A DNA stretch of 32,296 nt from an uncultured Bacilli bacterium (GTDB lineage: Bacteria; Bacillota_I; Bacilli_A; RF39; UBA660): contig CALVKH010000007.1 in assembly GCA_944332575.1 (NCBI GenBank), positions 1 to 32,296 of the forward strand, written 5' to 3'. Positions 15,053 to 23,341 of the stretch are shown one piece after another (position 1 is the stretch's first letter; each line of letters opens with the position of its first letter). A program made the position numbers and the translations under genes. The notes under the pieces were generated by a model. The model was not told the DNA's origin. It searched no databases and was given only the letters and a program-made list of their open reading frames with translations.

Positions 15053-16505
15053 GACAATTTTATATACAATAATAGCATTAATAATAAGTTCTAGTGTGTT
15101 CTTTTTTAATGCTAATGCTTCCTCTGATCCGCAGGAGGTTTATCGTGTTTATTTGGATGGTAAATCAATAGGGTTAATATATTCTAAAGAAGAATTAGAG
15201 AATTATATAAATGAAGAAGAAGAAACGATTAAAGAGCAATATAATGTTGATAGTGTGTATATTCCAAATAATTTGGATATTGTCAAAGAGATTACTTATA
15301 ATGAACGAGTTCAAAGTGCTGCAGCTATTTATGATGAGATTAAAGATAAATCTTCATTTACTATAAAAGGATATAAAATCACTATTAAAGGTGTCGAGGA
15401 AATGACAGAAGAAGGTACACAACGAACGGAAGATGTAACTGTTAACGTTTTAGATAAAGACATTTTTGTAGATGCTGTAGACAATGCAATAGGAGCATTT
15501 GTCGATGAAGAAGATTATCAAAAATTTTTAAATGATCAACAGGAAGAAATAACTAATGAAGGAACCATTATAGAAGATATTTATTTACAAAATGATATTA
15601 TCATTAAAGAAGATAATATTTCTATTAAAGAACAAATATTTTTAACTGTTGAAGATTTAAGTAAATACTTATTATTTGGAACTTTAGAAGAGCAACAAAA
15701 GTATACGGTAAAAGAAGGAGATACGATTGAGACAGTATCATTTAATAATAAATTGTCAGTTGGTGAATTTTTAATTGCTAACGAACAATTTGATAGTGCA
15801 GATAATTTATTGTATCCGGGCCAAGAAGTAACATTAGGAATAATTAAACCAGGGTTTAGATTAGTAGAAGAAGACCATATGGTGTCTATTGAAGACAATC
15901 CTTATACTACTGTATACGAAGATGATCCAAATTTGGCTATTGGTACTGAATATGTAAAACAAGAAGGTGTCGATGGTGTTAATCGTGTTACTAGAAAAAT
16001 AAAAAAAGTAAATGGCGATATCATTGAAGCTCTTCCTGTTAGTACAGAAGAAATAAAGCCTATGGTAAGTAGAATAGTAGTAAGAGGTCAAAAACAAATT
16101 TCTGGAGTAGGAAACTTACAATCTTGGTTCTGGCCTACAGCAAGACCTTATATTATTTCTAGTACATATGGATGGCGTTGGGGAAAAATGCACGAAGGTT
16201 ATGATATTGCTGGTACAGGACGTGGTTCTCCAATCTATGCTACAAATAATGGAGTTGTGGTGCAAGCAGGATATACAGGAACTAATGGTAATTATGTATA
16301 TATTAATCATAATAATGGATATTATTCTGTATATGCCCATATGGATAGTATAAGAGTAACTGAAGGACAGATTGTTGAGGGTGGTCAAGTAATAGGTACT
16401 ATGGGAGATTCTGGTTTTGCCACAGGCGTTCATTTACATTTTGCAATATATTATGGATATCCATTCTTAGGTGGAGTGTCTATAAATCCGGGACGTTTCT
16501 TATAA
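15042..16505 (+). CDS. Exported M23 (LytM-type) peptidase with LysM and G5 domains
   Basis: The 487-residue protein has an N-terminal hydrophobic segment (about 5-22), probably a signal anchor or signal peptide. A helical stretch leads to a LysM peptidoglycan-binding domain (about 220-267, YTVKEGDTIETVS) and a G5-like domain (about 273-350). A C-terminal M23 metalloprotease domain follows, with ligands H384 and D388 (HEGYDIAG) and H466 in VHLHF, and a further active-site H433 (YAHM). It probably cleaves peptide cross-bridges in the cell wall. ATG 15042 with AGGTG at 15031-15035 is preferred over an in-frame GTG at 15033, which is part of that ribosome site. It lies where B. subtilis and relatives carry genes leading to the WalRK operon. 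No walR or walK is present here. Confidence 0.9.
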   Translation: MNPKTILYTIIALIISSSVFFFNANASSDPQEVYRVYLDGKSIGLIYSKEELENYINEEEETIKEQYNVDSVYIPNNLDIVKEITYNERVQSAAAIYDEIKDKSSFTIKGYKITIKGVEEMTEEGTQRTEDVTVNVLDKDIFVDAVDNAIGAFVDEEDYQKFLNDQQEEITNEGTIIEDIYLQNDIIIKEDNISIKEQIFLTVEDLSKYLLFGTLEEQQKYTVKEGDTIETVSFNNKLSVGEFLIANEQFDSADNLLYPGQEVTLGIIKPGFRLVEEDHMVSIEDNPYTTVYEDDPNLAIGTEYVKQEGVDGVNRVTRKIKKVNGDIIEALPVSTEEIKPMVSRIVVRGQKQISGVGNLQSWFWPTARPYIISSTYGWRWGKMHEGYDIAGTGRGSPIYATNNGVVVQAGYTGTNGNYVYINHNNGYYSVYAHMDSIRVTEGQIVEGGQVIGTMGDSGFATGVHLHFAIYYGYPFLGGVSINPGRFL

Positions 16506-17266
16506 TGAAAGTTAAAATAATAGCTAGTGGTTCAAAGGGAAATTGTACTCTAATCATGAGTGATCAAGCTAAAATATTAATTGATGCAGGCATAACAGCC
16601 GTACATATTAAAAATAGCTTAGCTTCTATAGGTATTAATATTAATACATTAGATGGAGTACTAATTTCCCATACTCATAGCGATCATATTAAAGGATTAG
16701 CACAAATTGTTAAAAAGTATAAATTGAAAGTTTATGCTACACCTCAACTGTTATATGATTTAATAAAAATCATTCCTATGGAATCTATTATTGTTGTTAA
16801 TGAACATTTTCAAATAAAAGACATTAGTATTTTACTTATGGAAACTTCACATGATGTTATGTCATATGGCTTTGTTATTGAAAGTAGTGGTTCTTCTATT
16901 GTATATATTACTGATACGGGATATATAAATAAAAAATATCACAAGTTAACTAATAATAAAAATATTTATATCGTTGAATCTAATCACGATGAAGAAATGT
17001 TAATGAATGGTCCATATCCATATCATTTAAAACAAAGAGTTATAAGTGACAAAGGCCATTTGTCCAATCGTTATACGGGAAAATATTTAACAAAAGTTAT
17101 TGGTAATAATACTAAATATATATTTTTAGCACATATTAGTGAAAATAATAACACTTATGATTTAGCTTATGAACAAGTAAGAGAAGAATTAGTAAATTCG
17201 GAGTTTAATAATTATGAAATGATTGTTACTCATCAAAATGAAGAATCAGATATGATTGAGGTATAA
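16505..17266 (+). CDS. walJ: WalJ/YycJ metallo-beta-lactamase-fold hydrolase
   Basis: The 253-residue protein has the metallo-beta-lactamase motif HTHSDH (56-61) and the family start MKVKIIASGSKGNCTLI. YycJ (WalJ) is a DNA-processing exonuclease-like enzyme linked to replication coordination and mismatch repair in Bacillus. The ATG overlaps the previous stop by one base (TAATG). rlmH starts on the base after its stop, so dnaB, the peptidase, walJ and rlmH are one tightly packed unit. In other genomes walJ follows walRKHI. Here it follows the peptidase directly. Confidence 0.94.
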   Translation: MKVKIIASGSKGNCTLIMSDQAKILIDAGITAVHIKNSLASIGININTLDGVLISHTHSDHIKGLAQIVKKYKLKVYATPQLLYDLIKIIPMESIIVVNEHFQIKDISILLMETSHDVMSYGFVIESSGSSIVYITDTGYINKKYHKLTNNKNIYIVESNHDEEMLMNGPYPYHLKQRVISDKGHLSNRYTGKYLTKVIGNNTKYIFLAHISENNNTYDLAYEQVREELVNSEFNNYEMIVTHQNEESDMIEV

Positions 17267-17722
17267 ATGATAAAAATTATATGTGTAGGGAAGTTAAAAG
17301 AAAATTATTTAAAAGATGCTGTTTATGAATATATCAAGAGAATTAGCAAGTATACTAAGATTGATATATTTGAAGTAGATGATATTAGCATTGGTAATAC
17401 GGATAATATTTTAAAAAAGGAAGAAAATCAAATAATTAGATGCATTGATAATAAAGATTTTATTATTACGTTAGAAATTGAAGGTAATAAACTGAATTCC
17501 ATAGATTTTGCTAAAAAAATAGACTCAATATTTATCAATTATAGTAATATTACATTTATTATAGGTGGCTCTTATGGTCTGTCTGATACAATAAAGAATC
17601 TCTCTAATTATAAATTATCATTTTCTGATTTTACTTTTCCTCATCAGCTATTTAGAGTAATGTTATTAGAACAAATATATAGAGCATTTAAAATAAACAA
17701 TAATGAAGAATATCATAAATAA
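17267..17722 (+). CDS. rlmH: 23S rRNA pseudouridine-1915 N3-methyltransferase
   Basis: A SPOUT-fold enzyme that methylates pseudouridine 1915 in helix 69 of 23S rRNA on assembled ribosomes. The 151 residues (family usually about 159) show MIKIICVGKLKENYLKDAVYEYIKR, the knot segment FIIGGSYGLSD and the SAM-site end FPHQLFRVMLLEQIYRAFKI with the terminal NEEYHK. The ATG abuts the walJ stop. It is the last gene of the operon and its TAA is at the foot of a strong terminator. Confidence 0.97.
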   Translation: MIKIICVGKLKENYLKDAVYEYIKRISKYTKIDIFEVDDISIGNTDNILKKEENQIIRCIDNKDFIITLEIEGNKLNSIDFAKKIDSIFINYSNITFIIGGSYGLSDTIKNLSNYKLSFSDFTFPHQLFRVMLLEQIYRAFKINNNEEYHK

Positions 17723-17746
17723 AGTGATGAAATTCATCACTTTTTT
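17721..17746 (+). terminator. Intrinsic terminator of the gdpP-like to rlmH operon
   Basis: AAAGTGATGA (17721-17730), loop AAT, TCATCACTTT (17734-17743), T to 17746. The 10-bp stem is perfect and begins in the rlmH TAA stop. Confidence 0.93.
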
Positions 17747-17792
17747 CATATTTAAGGATATTTTTTAATAAAATAAATTGGTGATTATTATT

Positions 17793-19055
17793 TTGGCGGA
17801 TATAAACAAGTTATTGTGGGGGATTACTACAATTTTACTAATTGGTAGTGGTTTGTATTTTAGTAAAAAACTTAAATTTATTCAATTCAATATAAAGGAA
17901 ATGATTAAAGGATTTAAAGGGTCTAAGGATGAAAAAGTATCACCGTTTAATACTTTAATGTTAACACTTGCTGCCAGGATAGGAGTAGGTTCGTTAGCAG
18001 GAATTGCTTTGGCTATTTATATTGGAGGCCCAGGGACAATATTTTGGATGTGGATATCAACTTTAATTGTAATACCAAATGCTTATGTTGAAAGTTTTTT
18101 AGGTGTGCTATATCACGAAAAGAAAGATGGATTTAATCAAGGAGGGCCGTCTTATTATATTTCTAAAGGATTAAAAAAAGAAAAGTTGGCCAAGTTATAT
18201 GCAATTTTAATTATTGTTTGTTACATCTTTGGTTTTTTAACTATCCAATCTAATACTATTTCTAAATCATTCAGTAATCTAATGGGACTTGCACCTATAG
18301 TTACAGGAATCATAGTATCAATTATAACTGGATTAGTTATTTTTAAAGGAGTGAAAGGAATTATTGATGTTTCCTCTAAAATAATGCCATTTATAGGAAT
18401 ACTTTATGTAGTAATGTCTTGTTATATATTAGTTGTTAATATAGATCAAATTCCTAGAGTAATAACTTTAATTGTTACTGAAGCTTTTAATTATAAATCC
18501 ATGGGAATTGGTATTATTACTCCTTTTATCATTGGTTTTCAAAGAGGAATATTTTCCAATGAGGCAGGAATAGGAAGTGGAGCTATTGCAGCAGCAACAG
18601 TTGATAATGACGATGCAAAAGGACAAGGAATGATTCAAATGGCAGGAATTTATTTTACTAGTTTAGTTCTTTGCACTTTAACAGCATTAATAATTATGTT
18701 AAGTGATTACAATAATATAATATTTTCAAATATTAATGGTATCGAATTAACACAATATGCATTAAATTATCATTTGGGACCTTTTGGTGAAATTCTTCTT
18801 TTGATTACTATTTTTATTTTTGCTTTTTCTACTATAATTTCTGGATACTATTATGGGGAGAATAGTCTTAAATTTTTGAAAAAGCAAGTGTCTAAGAAAG
18901 ATATAATTAGTTTGAAAACGATAACTATATTATTATTGATAATTGGTAGTGTAATTAATCCAATGTTTCTATGGAATAGTGTTGATATTTTTATAGCTAT
19001 TATGGGAATCATAAATATCTATGCAATTATTAAACTAAGAAACAAAGTCAAATAA
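17793..19055 (+). CDS. alsT: Sodium:alanine symporter family (AGCS) transporter
   Basis: A polytopic membrane protein of about 420 residues with roughly ten hydrophobic helices. It takes up alanine, glycine or a related amino acid with sodium. Family motifs are seen: the N-terminal GSGLYFSKKLKFIQF, then NQGGPSYYISKGL and FSNEAGIGSGAIAAA. The proposed start is TTG 17793 because GGTGAT (17780-17785) is spaced correctly for it. In-frame TTG 17778 and GTG 17781 overlap that site. No clear promoter was found in the 46-base gap after the rlmH terminator. The substrate is inferred from the family only. Confidence 0.88.
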   Translation: MADINKLLWGITTILLIGSGLYFSKKLKFIQFNIKEMIKGFKGSKDEKVSPFNTLMLTLAARIGVGSLAGIALAIYIGGPGTIFWMWISTLIVIPNAYVESFLGVLYHEKKDGFNQGGPSYYISKGLKKEKLAKLYAILIIVCYIFGFLTIQSNTISKSFSNLMGLAPIVTGIIVSIITGLVIFKGVKGIIDVSSKIMPFIGILYVVMSCYILVVNIDQIPRVITLIVTEAFNYKSMGIGIITPFIIGFQRGIFSNEAGIGSGAIAAATVDNDDAKGQGMIQMAGIYFTSLVLCTLTALIIMLSDYNNIIFSNINGIELTQYALNYHLGPFGEILLLITIFIFAFSTIISGYYYGENSLKFLKKQVSKKDIISLKTITILLLIIGSVINPMFLWNSVDIFIAIMGIINIYAIIKLRNKVK

Positions 19056-19058
19056 GTA

Positions 19059-19067
19059 TGTTATAAT
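19059..19067 (+). promoter_or_regulatory. Putative extended -10 promoter of ung
   Basis: TGTTATAAT lies just after the transporter stop codon, with no good -35. The predicted start (about 19074) would leave a leader of only about 10 bases, so transcription may be close to leaderless. Confidence 0.4.
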
Positions 19068-19084
19068 GATTTTAGGTGAAGTTT

Positions 19085-19750
19085 ATGATTGGAAATGACT
19101 GGGATAGTTTATTAAAAGATGAATACAATAAAGATTATTTTAAAGATTTAGAAAAATTTGTTTTAAAGGAATATAATGCTAAAACTATTTATCCTAAAAT
19201 TAATGAAGTTTATAATGCATTTCGTTATACTTCTTTTAATGATATTAAAGTGGTAATTATTGGTCAAGATCCATATCATGGAGAAAATCAAGCGGAAGGA
19301 TTATGTTTTTCAGTAAAAAAGGGGGTTCAAAAACCACCTTCATTGGTTAATATTTTTAAAGAGTTGCATGATGATTTAGGATATGCTATCCCAAAAAATG
19401 GTAGTTTAATATCTTGGACTAAAGAAGGAGTTCTCCTTTTAAATGCAGTGCTTACTGTTGAAAAAGATAAAGCAGCATCTCACAAAGGAAAAGGATGGGA
19501 AATATTTACTGATGAAGTTATAAAAATTATTAATAAAAAAGATACACCAGTAGTGTTTATCCTTTGGGGTAGTTATGCAAGAAGTAAAAAAGAGCTAATC
19601 ACTAATAAAAAACATTTTATTATTGAATCAGCTCATCCATCACCTTTATCAGCACATAATGGTTTTTTTGGTAGTAGGCCTTTTTCTAGGACTAATAATT
19701 TTTTAATAGAACATAGACTAAAACCAATTAATTGGGAAATAAAAGATTAA
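19085..19750 (+). CDS. ung: Uracil-DNA glycosylase
   Basis: Removes uracil from DNA and starts base excision repair. The 221-residue family-1 UDG shows the water-activating motif GQDPYHG (catalytic D62), LLLNAVLTVE (N120 contacts uracil) and the leucine-loop motif HPSPLSA (H184), followed by GFFGSRPFSRTN. ATG 19085 fits the usual NDW start of the family and has AGGTGA five bases upstream. The in-frame GTG 19076 overlaps that site. It converges on the LemA-family gene with a 2-base gap. Its terminator hairpin carries the ung stop codon in its loop. Confidence 0.96.
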   Translation: MIGNDWDSLLKDEYNKDYFKDLEKFVLKEYNAKTIYPKINEVYNAFRYTSFNDIKVVIIGQDPYHGENQAEGLCFSVKKGVQKPPSLVNIFKELHDDLGYAIPKNGSLISWTKEGVLLLNAVLTVEKDKAASHKGKGWEIFTDEVIKIINKKDTPVVFILWGSYARSKKELITNKKHFIIESAHPSPLSAHNGFFGSRPFSRTNNFLIEHRLKPINWEIKD

Positions 19751-19765
19751 TTTTATTTCTTTTTT
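19736..19765 (+). terminator. Intrinsic terminator of ung
   Basis: GAAATAAAA (19736-19744), loop GATTAA that includes the ung stop, TTTTATTTC (19751-19759), then six T. On the minus strand there is no T-run, so it acts only for ung and lies inside the coding end of the convergent gene. Confidence 0.85.
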
Positions 19766-20286
19766 AATATTTCAAATTCTTCTTCAACAGGGTCGTTATA
19801 TAATTCTCTTTTGTAGATATGTTTAAATTTAGCTATTATATTGTTGGGAAATTTTTTGATTTTAGAATTTAAAACTACAGTATTGTCATTATAATAATTT
19901 TTAGTAGCAATACATTCAATATTGATTTGATATAATTCATTTATTAAATTTTTAGTATCCTCTTCTGGAATAAAACTACGTCTATTTTCTAAAAAGTCTT
20001 TTAATTCACTATATGCATTGTTTAGTATAGAATTTAATTTAAATTCATCGTCATCTATTTCTTCCAAATTACATAAATAATTAAAATTAGTTTCTGCTAT
20101 TTGCTCAGAAAGTTTTTGATGTATTTCGCTTAAAAGCGACATCTTTTTTTCTAGTAAAACTTGAATTTCTTTTTCAGCTTCGTTTATTTTGATATTATAT
20201 ACATATAGTTTGTCACTTTTTAATTTTATGATTAGTATTATCAAAGCTATAAAAGCAATAATTCCACATATTATAGCAATTATCAT
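19753..20286 (-). CDS. lemA: LemA family protein
   Basis: The 177-residue protein has an N-terminal membrane helix (about 2-21), then a long helical body. The end matches the LemA signature: ATKNYYNDNTVVLNSKIKKFPNNIIA, the YN..V..FN..I..FP.N pattern of the family. LemA proteins sit in the membrane with the helical bundle outside or inside depending on the species, and their role is unclear. The start at 20286 has AGGGGTGATG upstream. The promoter is fused to the terminator of gerQ, which is transcribed in the same direction. The match is clear in the C-terminal part and loose in the middle. Confidence 0.8.
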   Translation of the reverse strand: MIIAIICGIIAFIALIILIIKLKSDKLYVYNIKINEAEKEIQVLLEKKMSLLSEIHQKLSEQIAETNFNYLCNLEEIDDDEFKLNSILNNAYSELKDFLENRRSFIPEEDTKNLINELYQINIECIATKNYYNDNTVVLNSKIKKFPNNIIAKFKHIYKRELYNDPVEEEFEILKKK

Positions 20287-20309
20287 ATCATCACCCCTAT
20301 GCTAAAGAA

Positions 20310-20338
20310 ATTATATCAAAAAAAAAGAAATGATACAA
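20310..20338 (-). promoter_or_regulatory. Putative sigma-A promoter of the LemA-family gene
   Basis: On the minus strand: TTGTAT (20338-20333), a 17-base spacer, TATAAT (20315-20310) with TGA in front (extended -10). The -35 lies in the loop of the gerQ terminator and the -10 directly follows its T-run. Confidence 0.6.
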
Positions 20339-20347
20339 TCATTCTTT
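20318..20347 (-). terminator. Intrinsic terminator of gerQ
   Basis: Minus strand: GAATGAT (20344-20338), loop TGT, ATCATTTC (20334-20327) with one bulged base, then a run of nine T (20326-20318). The stem foot touches the gerQ stop codon (20348-20346). Confidence 0.75.
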
Positions 20348-20714
20348 ATGACATATTTACTTCTTCATTAAATATTACATAATTTAAATATATAGATGGA
20401 AGAACGTACCATTCGTTTGTTTCTTCATTTTTTAATAAAGTATATTCTCTAGTTGAATGTATAATTCTTCCTGTAAAAATACGATCGCGCCATTCTACTG
20501 AATCTGGATATGACATATAAAAAGATGCTATTTGATTTGGATTGTTGTTTAAAATATTATATGCATATTGAAATTGATCATTTTGTATGTTAAGGTTTGA
20601 ATTTTGATTAGTATTTTGGGTAGGAAAATTAGTAAATGGTGGTTGAGTACTTTGGCTAGGAATGTATGTTGGATTGCCACTATTAAATCCCAAATTTTGA
20701 TAATTTCCGTTCAT
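20346..20714 (-). CDS. gerQ: Spore coat protein GerQ
   Basis: GerQ is a coat/cortex-interface protein needed for the cortex hydrolase CwlJ to work in germination. It is cross-linked by transglutaminase in B. subtilis. The C-terminal part is diagnostic: IASFYMSYPDSVEWRDRIFTGRI, then YTLLKNEETNEWYVLPSIYLNYVIFNEEV. The N-terminal 55 residues are low complexity, rich in Asn, Gln, Pro and Thr. With ATG 20714 (AGAAAGGATG in front) the protein has 122 residues, against about 180 in B. subtilis. An in-frame GTG at 20735 would add a Lys-rich leader (MKRKDDF) but has no ribosome site. No certain sigma-E or sigma-K promoter was found. Confidence 0.88.
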   Translation of the reverse strand: MNGNYQNLGFNSGNPTYIPSQSTQPPFTNFPTQNTNQNSNLNIQNDQFQYAYNILNNNPNQIASFYMSYPDSVEWRDRIFTGRIIHSTREYTLLKNEETNEWYVLPSIYLNYVIFNEEVNMS

Positions 20715-20775
20715 AAAGTCATCCTTTCTCTTCACATTAAATAATATGTTTTATAATTTAAAAAATTACTTTTTG

Positions 20776-20784
20776 TGATATAAT
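20776..20784 (+). promoter_or_regulatory. Putative extended -10 promoter of pduL
   Basis: TGATATAAT, with no good -35 at 17-18 bases. A start near 20791 puts the GGAAAGGATGA ribosome site at the very beginning of the message. Confidence 0.5.
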
Positions 20785-20807
20785 ATTACCGGAAAGGATG
20801 AAGATAT

Positions 20808-21368
20808 ATGAAAGTAAAAATAGGAGTATCTAATCGCCATATTCATTTATGTCAAGATGATTATGAAATTTTGTTTGGAGATAACAAGTTAGAAAAAATA
20901 AAGGATTTAGTTCAGACTGGAGAATTTGCTTCTAATTTATTAGTAAAAATACAAACCCCTAAATCTACAATTGAAAAAGTAAGAGTACTTGGTCCCATTA
21001 GAAAGTATACACAAGTAGAAATATCTAAAACGGACTGTTATTCATTAGGGATTAATCCACCTATTAGAACATCTGGTGAATTGGATGATGCTAGTGAAAT
21101 TACAATAATAGGACCTAATGGAGTAATAAATAAAAAGTGTGCTATTGTAGCTAATAGGCATTTACACTTAAATCACAATGAAAGAATAGAGTTAGGTTTA
21201 GAAAATATAGATAAAATTAGTGTAAAAGTTGGTAATGAGAAAACAGCTATTTTAAATGATGTATACATTAAAGAAACTCCAAATGGTGTTTTGGAGTTAC
21301 ATTTAGACACAGATGATGCTAATGCCAATTTTTTGAAAACAGGAGATATGGCTGAGCTTATATATTAA
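20808..21368 (+). CDS. pduL: Phosphate acyltransferase PduL (phosphotransacetylase type)
   Basis: Interconverts acyl-CoA plus phosphate and acyl phosphate plus CoA. The 186-residue protein carries the two conserved zinc-site repeats VSNRHIHL (H11, H13) and ANRHLHL (H118, H120) and the TSGELDDA segment typical of PduL. No microcompartment targeting helix is seen at the N-terminus and no pdu or eut shell genes are near. A housekeeping phosphotransacetylase role (acetyl-CoA to acetyl phosphate, in place of Pta) is therefore more likely than propanediol use. It starts at ATG 20808 after AAAGGATGA. Its stop overlaps the stop of the convergent PBP gene. Confidence 0.93.
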   Translation: MKVKIGVSNRHIHLCQDDYEILFGDNKLEKIKDLVQTGEFASNLLVKIQTPKSTIEKVRVLGPIRKYTQVEISKTDCYSLGINPPIRTSGELDDASEITIIGPNGVINKKCAIVANRHLHLNHNERIELGLENIDKISVKVGNEKTAILNDVYIKETPNGVLELHLDTDDANANFLKTGDMAELIY

Positions 21369-23317
21369 TTATTGATTTTTTCATCGAAGACCATTTCTTC
21401 ACCAGTAGGTTCTGTACCTTTCAAATAGTATAGAATCTTTTTTTTGGCCGTTTTTTCTGTAGCAGGAGCACCAGAAATAGGATCCACTAGAACACCAACG
21501 ACATTACTTGGCATTTCGAACCATTCTTCCTCTTTATCTTTTAAATAGATTTCCATGGTATCTGCCCATATATTTTTAGTAGATGAATATAAATCTTCTT
21601 CAATAGTTTTGCTATCATCATATCCGACCCAAACAGCTGTTACAACTTGTGGATTGTAGCCAATTGTCCAAGTATCAGTTGCAGTAGTTCCGGATTTAAC
21701 AGAGTATTTTCGGCTTAGTCTTCCTGCTATATTGATAATAGTCGGATAATTATAATCAATAAAATTAGCATCATAAGTTGTTGTTAATAATTCATTTAAT
21801 ATATAAGTTAAACTAGGATTTAATACTAATTCTTCAGTTTCTTTAAACTCATATAAAACACTTCCTTCTACATCTTCCACTTTTGTTATTAAATGCGGAG
21901 TATTTTTATAACCATTATTAGCAAATACAGCATAAGCAGCAGCCATATCTATGATTCCAATTTCACTTGTTCCTAAAGGTAGAGATGGTATTGCTGGTAA
22001 ATCAGAATTGATACCTAATCGTTTTGCCATATCAACCAAGACTTCTTCTCCTAAAAACATATGAGTTTTTATAGCATATACGTTTTCAGAATATGCAATA
22101 GCGGCAGCCAAAGATATTGGTTTATGCCCATATATTTCATTAGCATTTTTGGGGGAATAGGAATCTTCATTAGAAAAAACAAAAGTTGTTTCTTCACTAG
22201 TAAAGGATGTACTAGAAGTAAATCCATTTTCTAGTGCTGCATAATATAAGAAAGGTTTCATAGTAGAACCTACTTGTCTTTTCGATTTAGTAGCACGATT
22301 GAATTGCGACACTGAATAGTCTCTTCCACCAACTAATGCAATAATATTACCATTAGTAGGATCAATCATTACTCCCGAAGATTGTACTTCTTGATTTTTT
22401 TCTAAGTTTTCTTTGATGCTTTGTTCTAAAGCATTTTGTGCTTCCATATCAAGTGTAGTATATATTTTTAGTCCACCGGTGTCTAAGAATGAACTTGGAA
22501 TACTTGTTATAGATTTTAATTCATTTAAAACAGCATCTTGAAAGTATAAAATAGTATCGGAATTAATAGTTGCTTTTTTACCAATTAGAATTAATTCTTC
22601 ATTATAAGCTTCATTCATTTCTTCTTCAGTAATATATTTGTTTTTGACCATTCCGCTTAATATTAATTTTTGACGTTGTTTTGCTATGTCGAAATTAACA
22701 AGCGGCGAATAGTTAGAAGGAGATTTGGGTATTCCTACTAACATGGAAGCTTCCGCTAAAGTAAGGTCTTTAGCCGATTTATTAAAATAATAATCTGCTG
22801 CGTTTTCTATTCCGTACATTCCATGTCCATAGTTAATCGTATTTAAGTATCCCTCTAATATTTCATCTTTAGTATAATGAGTTTCCACATTTAAGGTTAA
22901 CCACATTTCATTCCATTTTCTTTCCCAAGTTTTATCAAAATCTAAAAATAAGTTTTTAACATATTGTTGTGTTATTGTCGAAGCACCTTGTTTCGTCTCA
23001 CCAGAGACTATATTGGTGTATCCGGCTTTAATAATTCTTAAAAAATCAAAACCAAAGTGTTTATAAAAGTTTTTATCTTCTGTAGAAATAGTTGCATTTA
23101 TAACATTTTCTGATATATCTTCTAATGCTACCCACTCATTAGTACCGGATCCTTGAAAAAACATATTACCTTTACTATCATATAAGGCAATATTGTTAGC
23201 ACTTTTGATCTCTAATTTAGTAGATACTTGCTGATATCCATATATACCTAAACCCACAGCACTCAATAAAATTATTAAAAATACTGTTATCTTTATAGCT
23301 TTTTTAAAAAATTTCAA
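21365..23317 (-). CDS. Class A penicillin-binding protein (bifunctional transglycosylase/transpeptidase)
   Basis: Polymerises glycan strands and cross-links them. From TTG 23317 the protein has 650 residues: an N-terminal membrane helix (about 9-28), a GT51 transglycosylase domain with TEDKNFYKHFGFD (catalytic E80) and GASTITQQ (111-118), and a transpeptidase domain with STMK (S351), SEN (410-412) and KSGT (541-544). The TTG is preferred because GGTGAT precedes it. In-frame ATG 23329 and TTG 23332 lack a ribosome site. Its place beside DUF1934-argS resembles B. subtilis pbpG, a forespore PBP, and a forespore-type promoter element lies upstream. A housekeeping PBP1A role cannot be excluded. 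Confidence 0.92.
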   Translation of the reverse strand: MKFFKKAIKITVFLIILLSAVGLGIYGYQQVSTKLEIKSANNIALYDSKGNMFFQGSGTNEWVALEDISENVINATISTEDKNFYKHFGFDFLRIIKAGYTNIVSGETKQGASTITQQYVKNLFLDFDKTWERKWNEMWLTLNVETHYTKDEILEGYLNTINYGHGMYGIENAADYYFNKSAKDLTLAEASMLVGIPKSPSNYSPLVNFDIAKQRQKLILSGMVKNKYITEEEMNEAYNEELILIGKKATINSDTILYFQDAVLNELKSITSIPSSFLDTGGLKIYTTLDMEAQNALEQSIKENLEKNQEVQSSGVMIDPTNGNIIALVGGRDYSVSQFNRATKSKRQVGSTMKPFLYYAALENGFTSSTSFTSEETTFVFSNEDSYSPKNANEIYGHKPISLAAAIAYSENVYAIKTHMFLGEEVLVDMAKRLGINSDLPAIPSLPLGTSEIGIIDMAAAYAVFANNGYKNTPHLITKVEDVEGSVLYEFKETEELVLNPSLTYILNELLTTTYDANFIDYNYPTIINIAGRLSRKYSVKSGTTATDTWTIGYNPQVVTAVWVGYDDSKTIEEDLYSSTKNIWADTMEIYLKDKEEEWFEMPSNVVGVLVDPISGAPATEKTAKKKILYYLKGTEPTGEEMVFDEKINN

Positions 23318-23341
23318 TACAATCACCATCAATTCTAATTT

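Noticed and set aside
15581-16433. Long open frames on the minus strand opposite the M23 peptidase (105, 78 and 105 codons)
   Set aside because: They are shadows of a clear M23/LysM/G5 gene, have no ribosome sites, and their translations show no protein-like pattern.
20808-21368. PduL as a marker of a bacterial microcompartment operon
   Set aside because: There is no encapsulation helix at the N-terminus and no shell or diol dehydratase genes nearby. A free-standing phosphotransacetylase is simpler.
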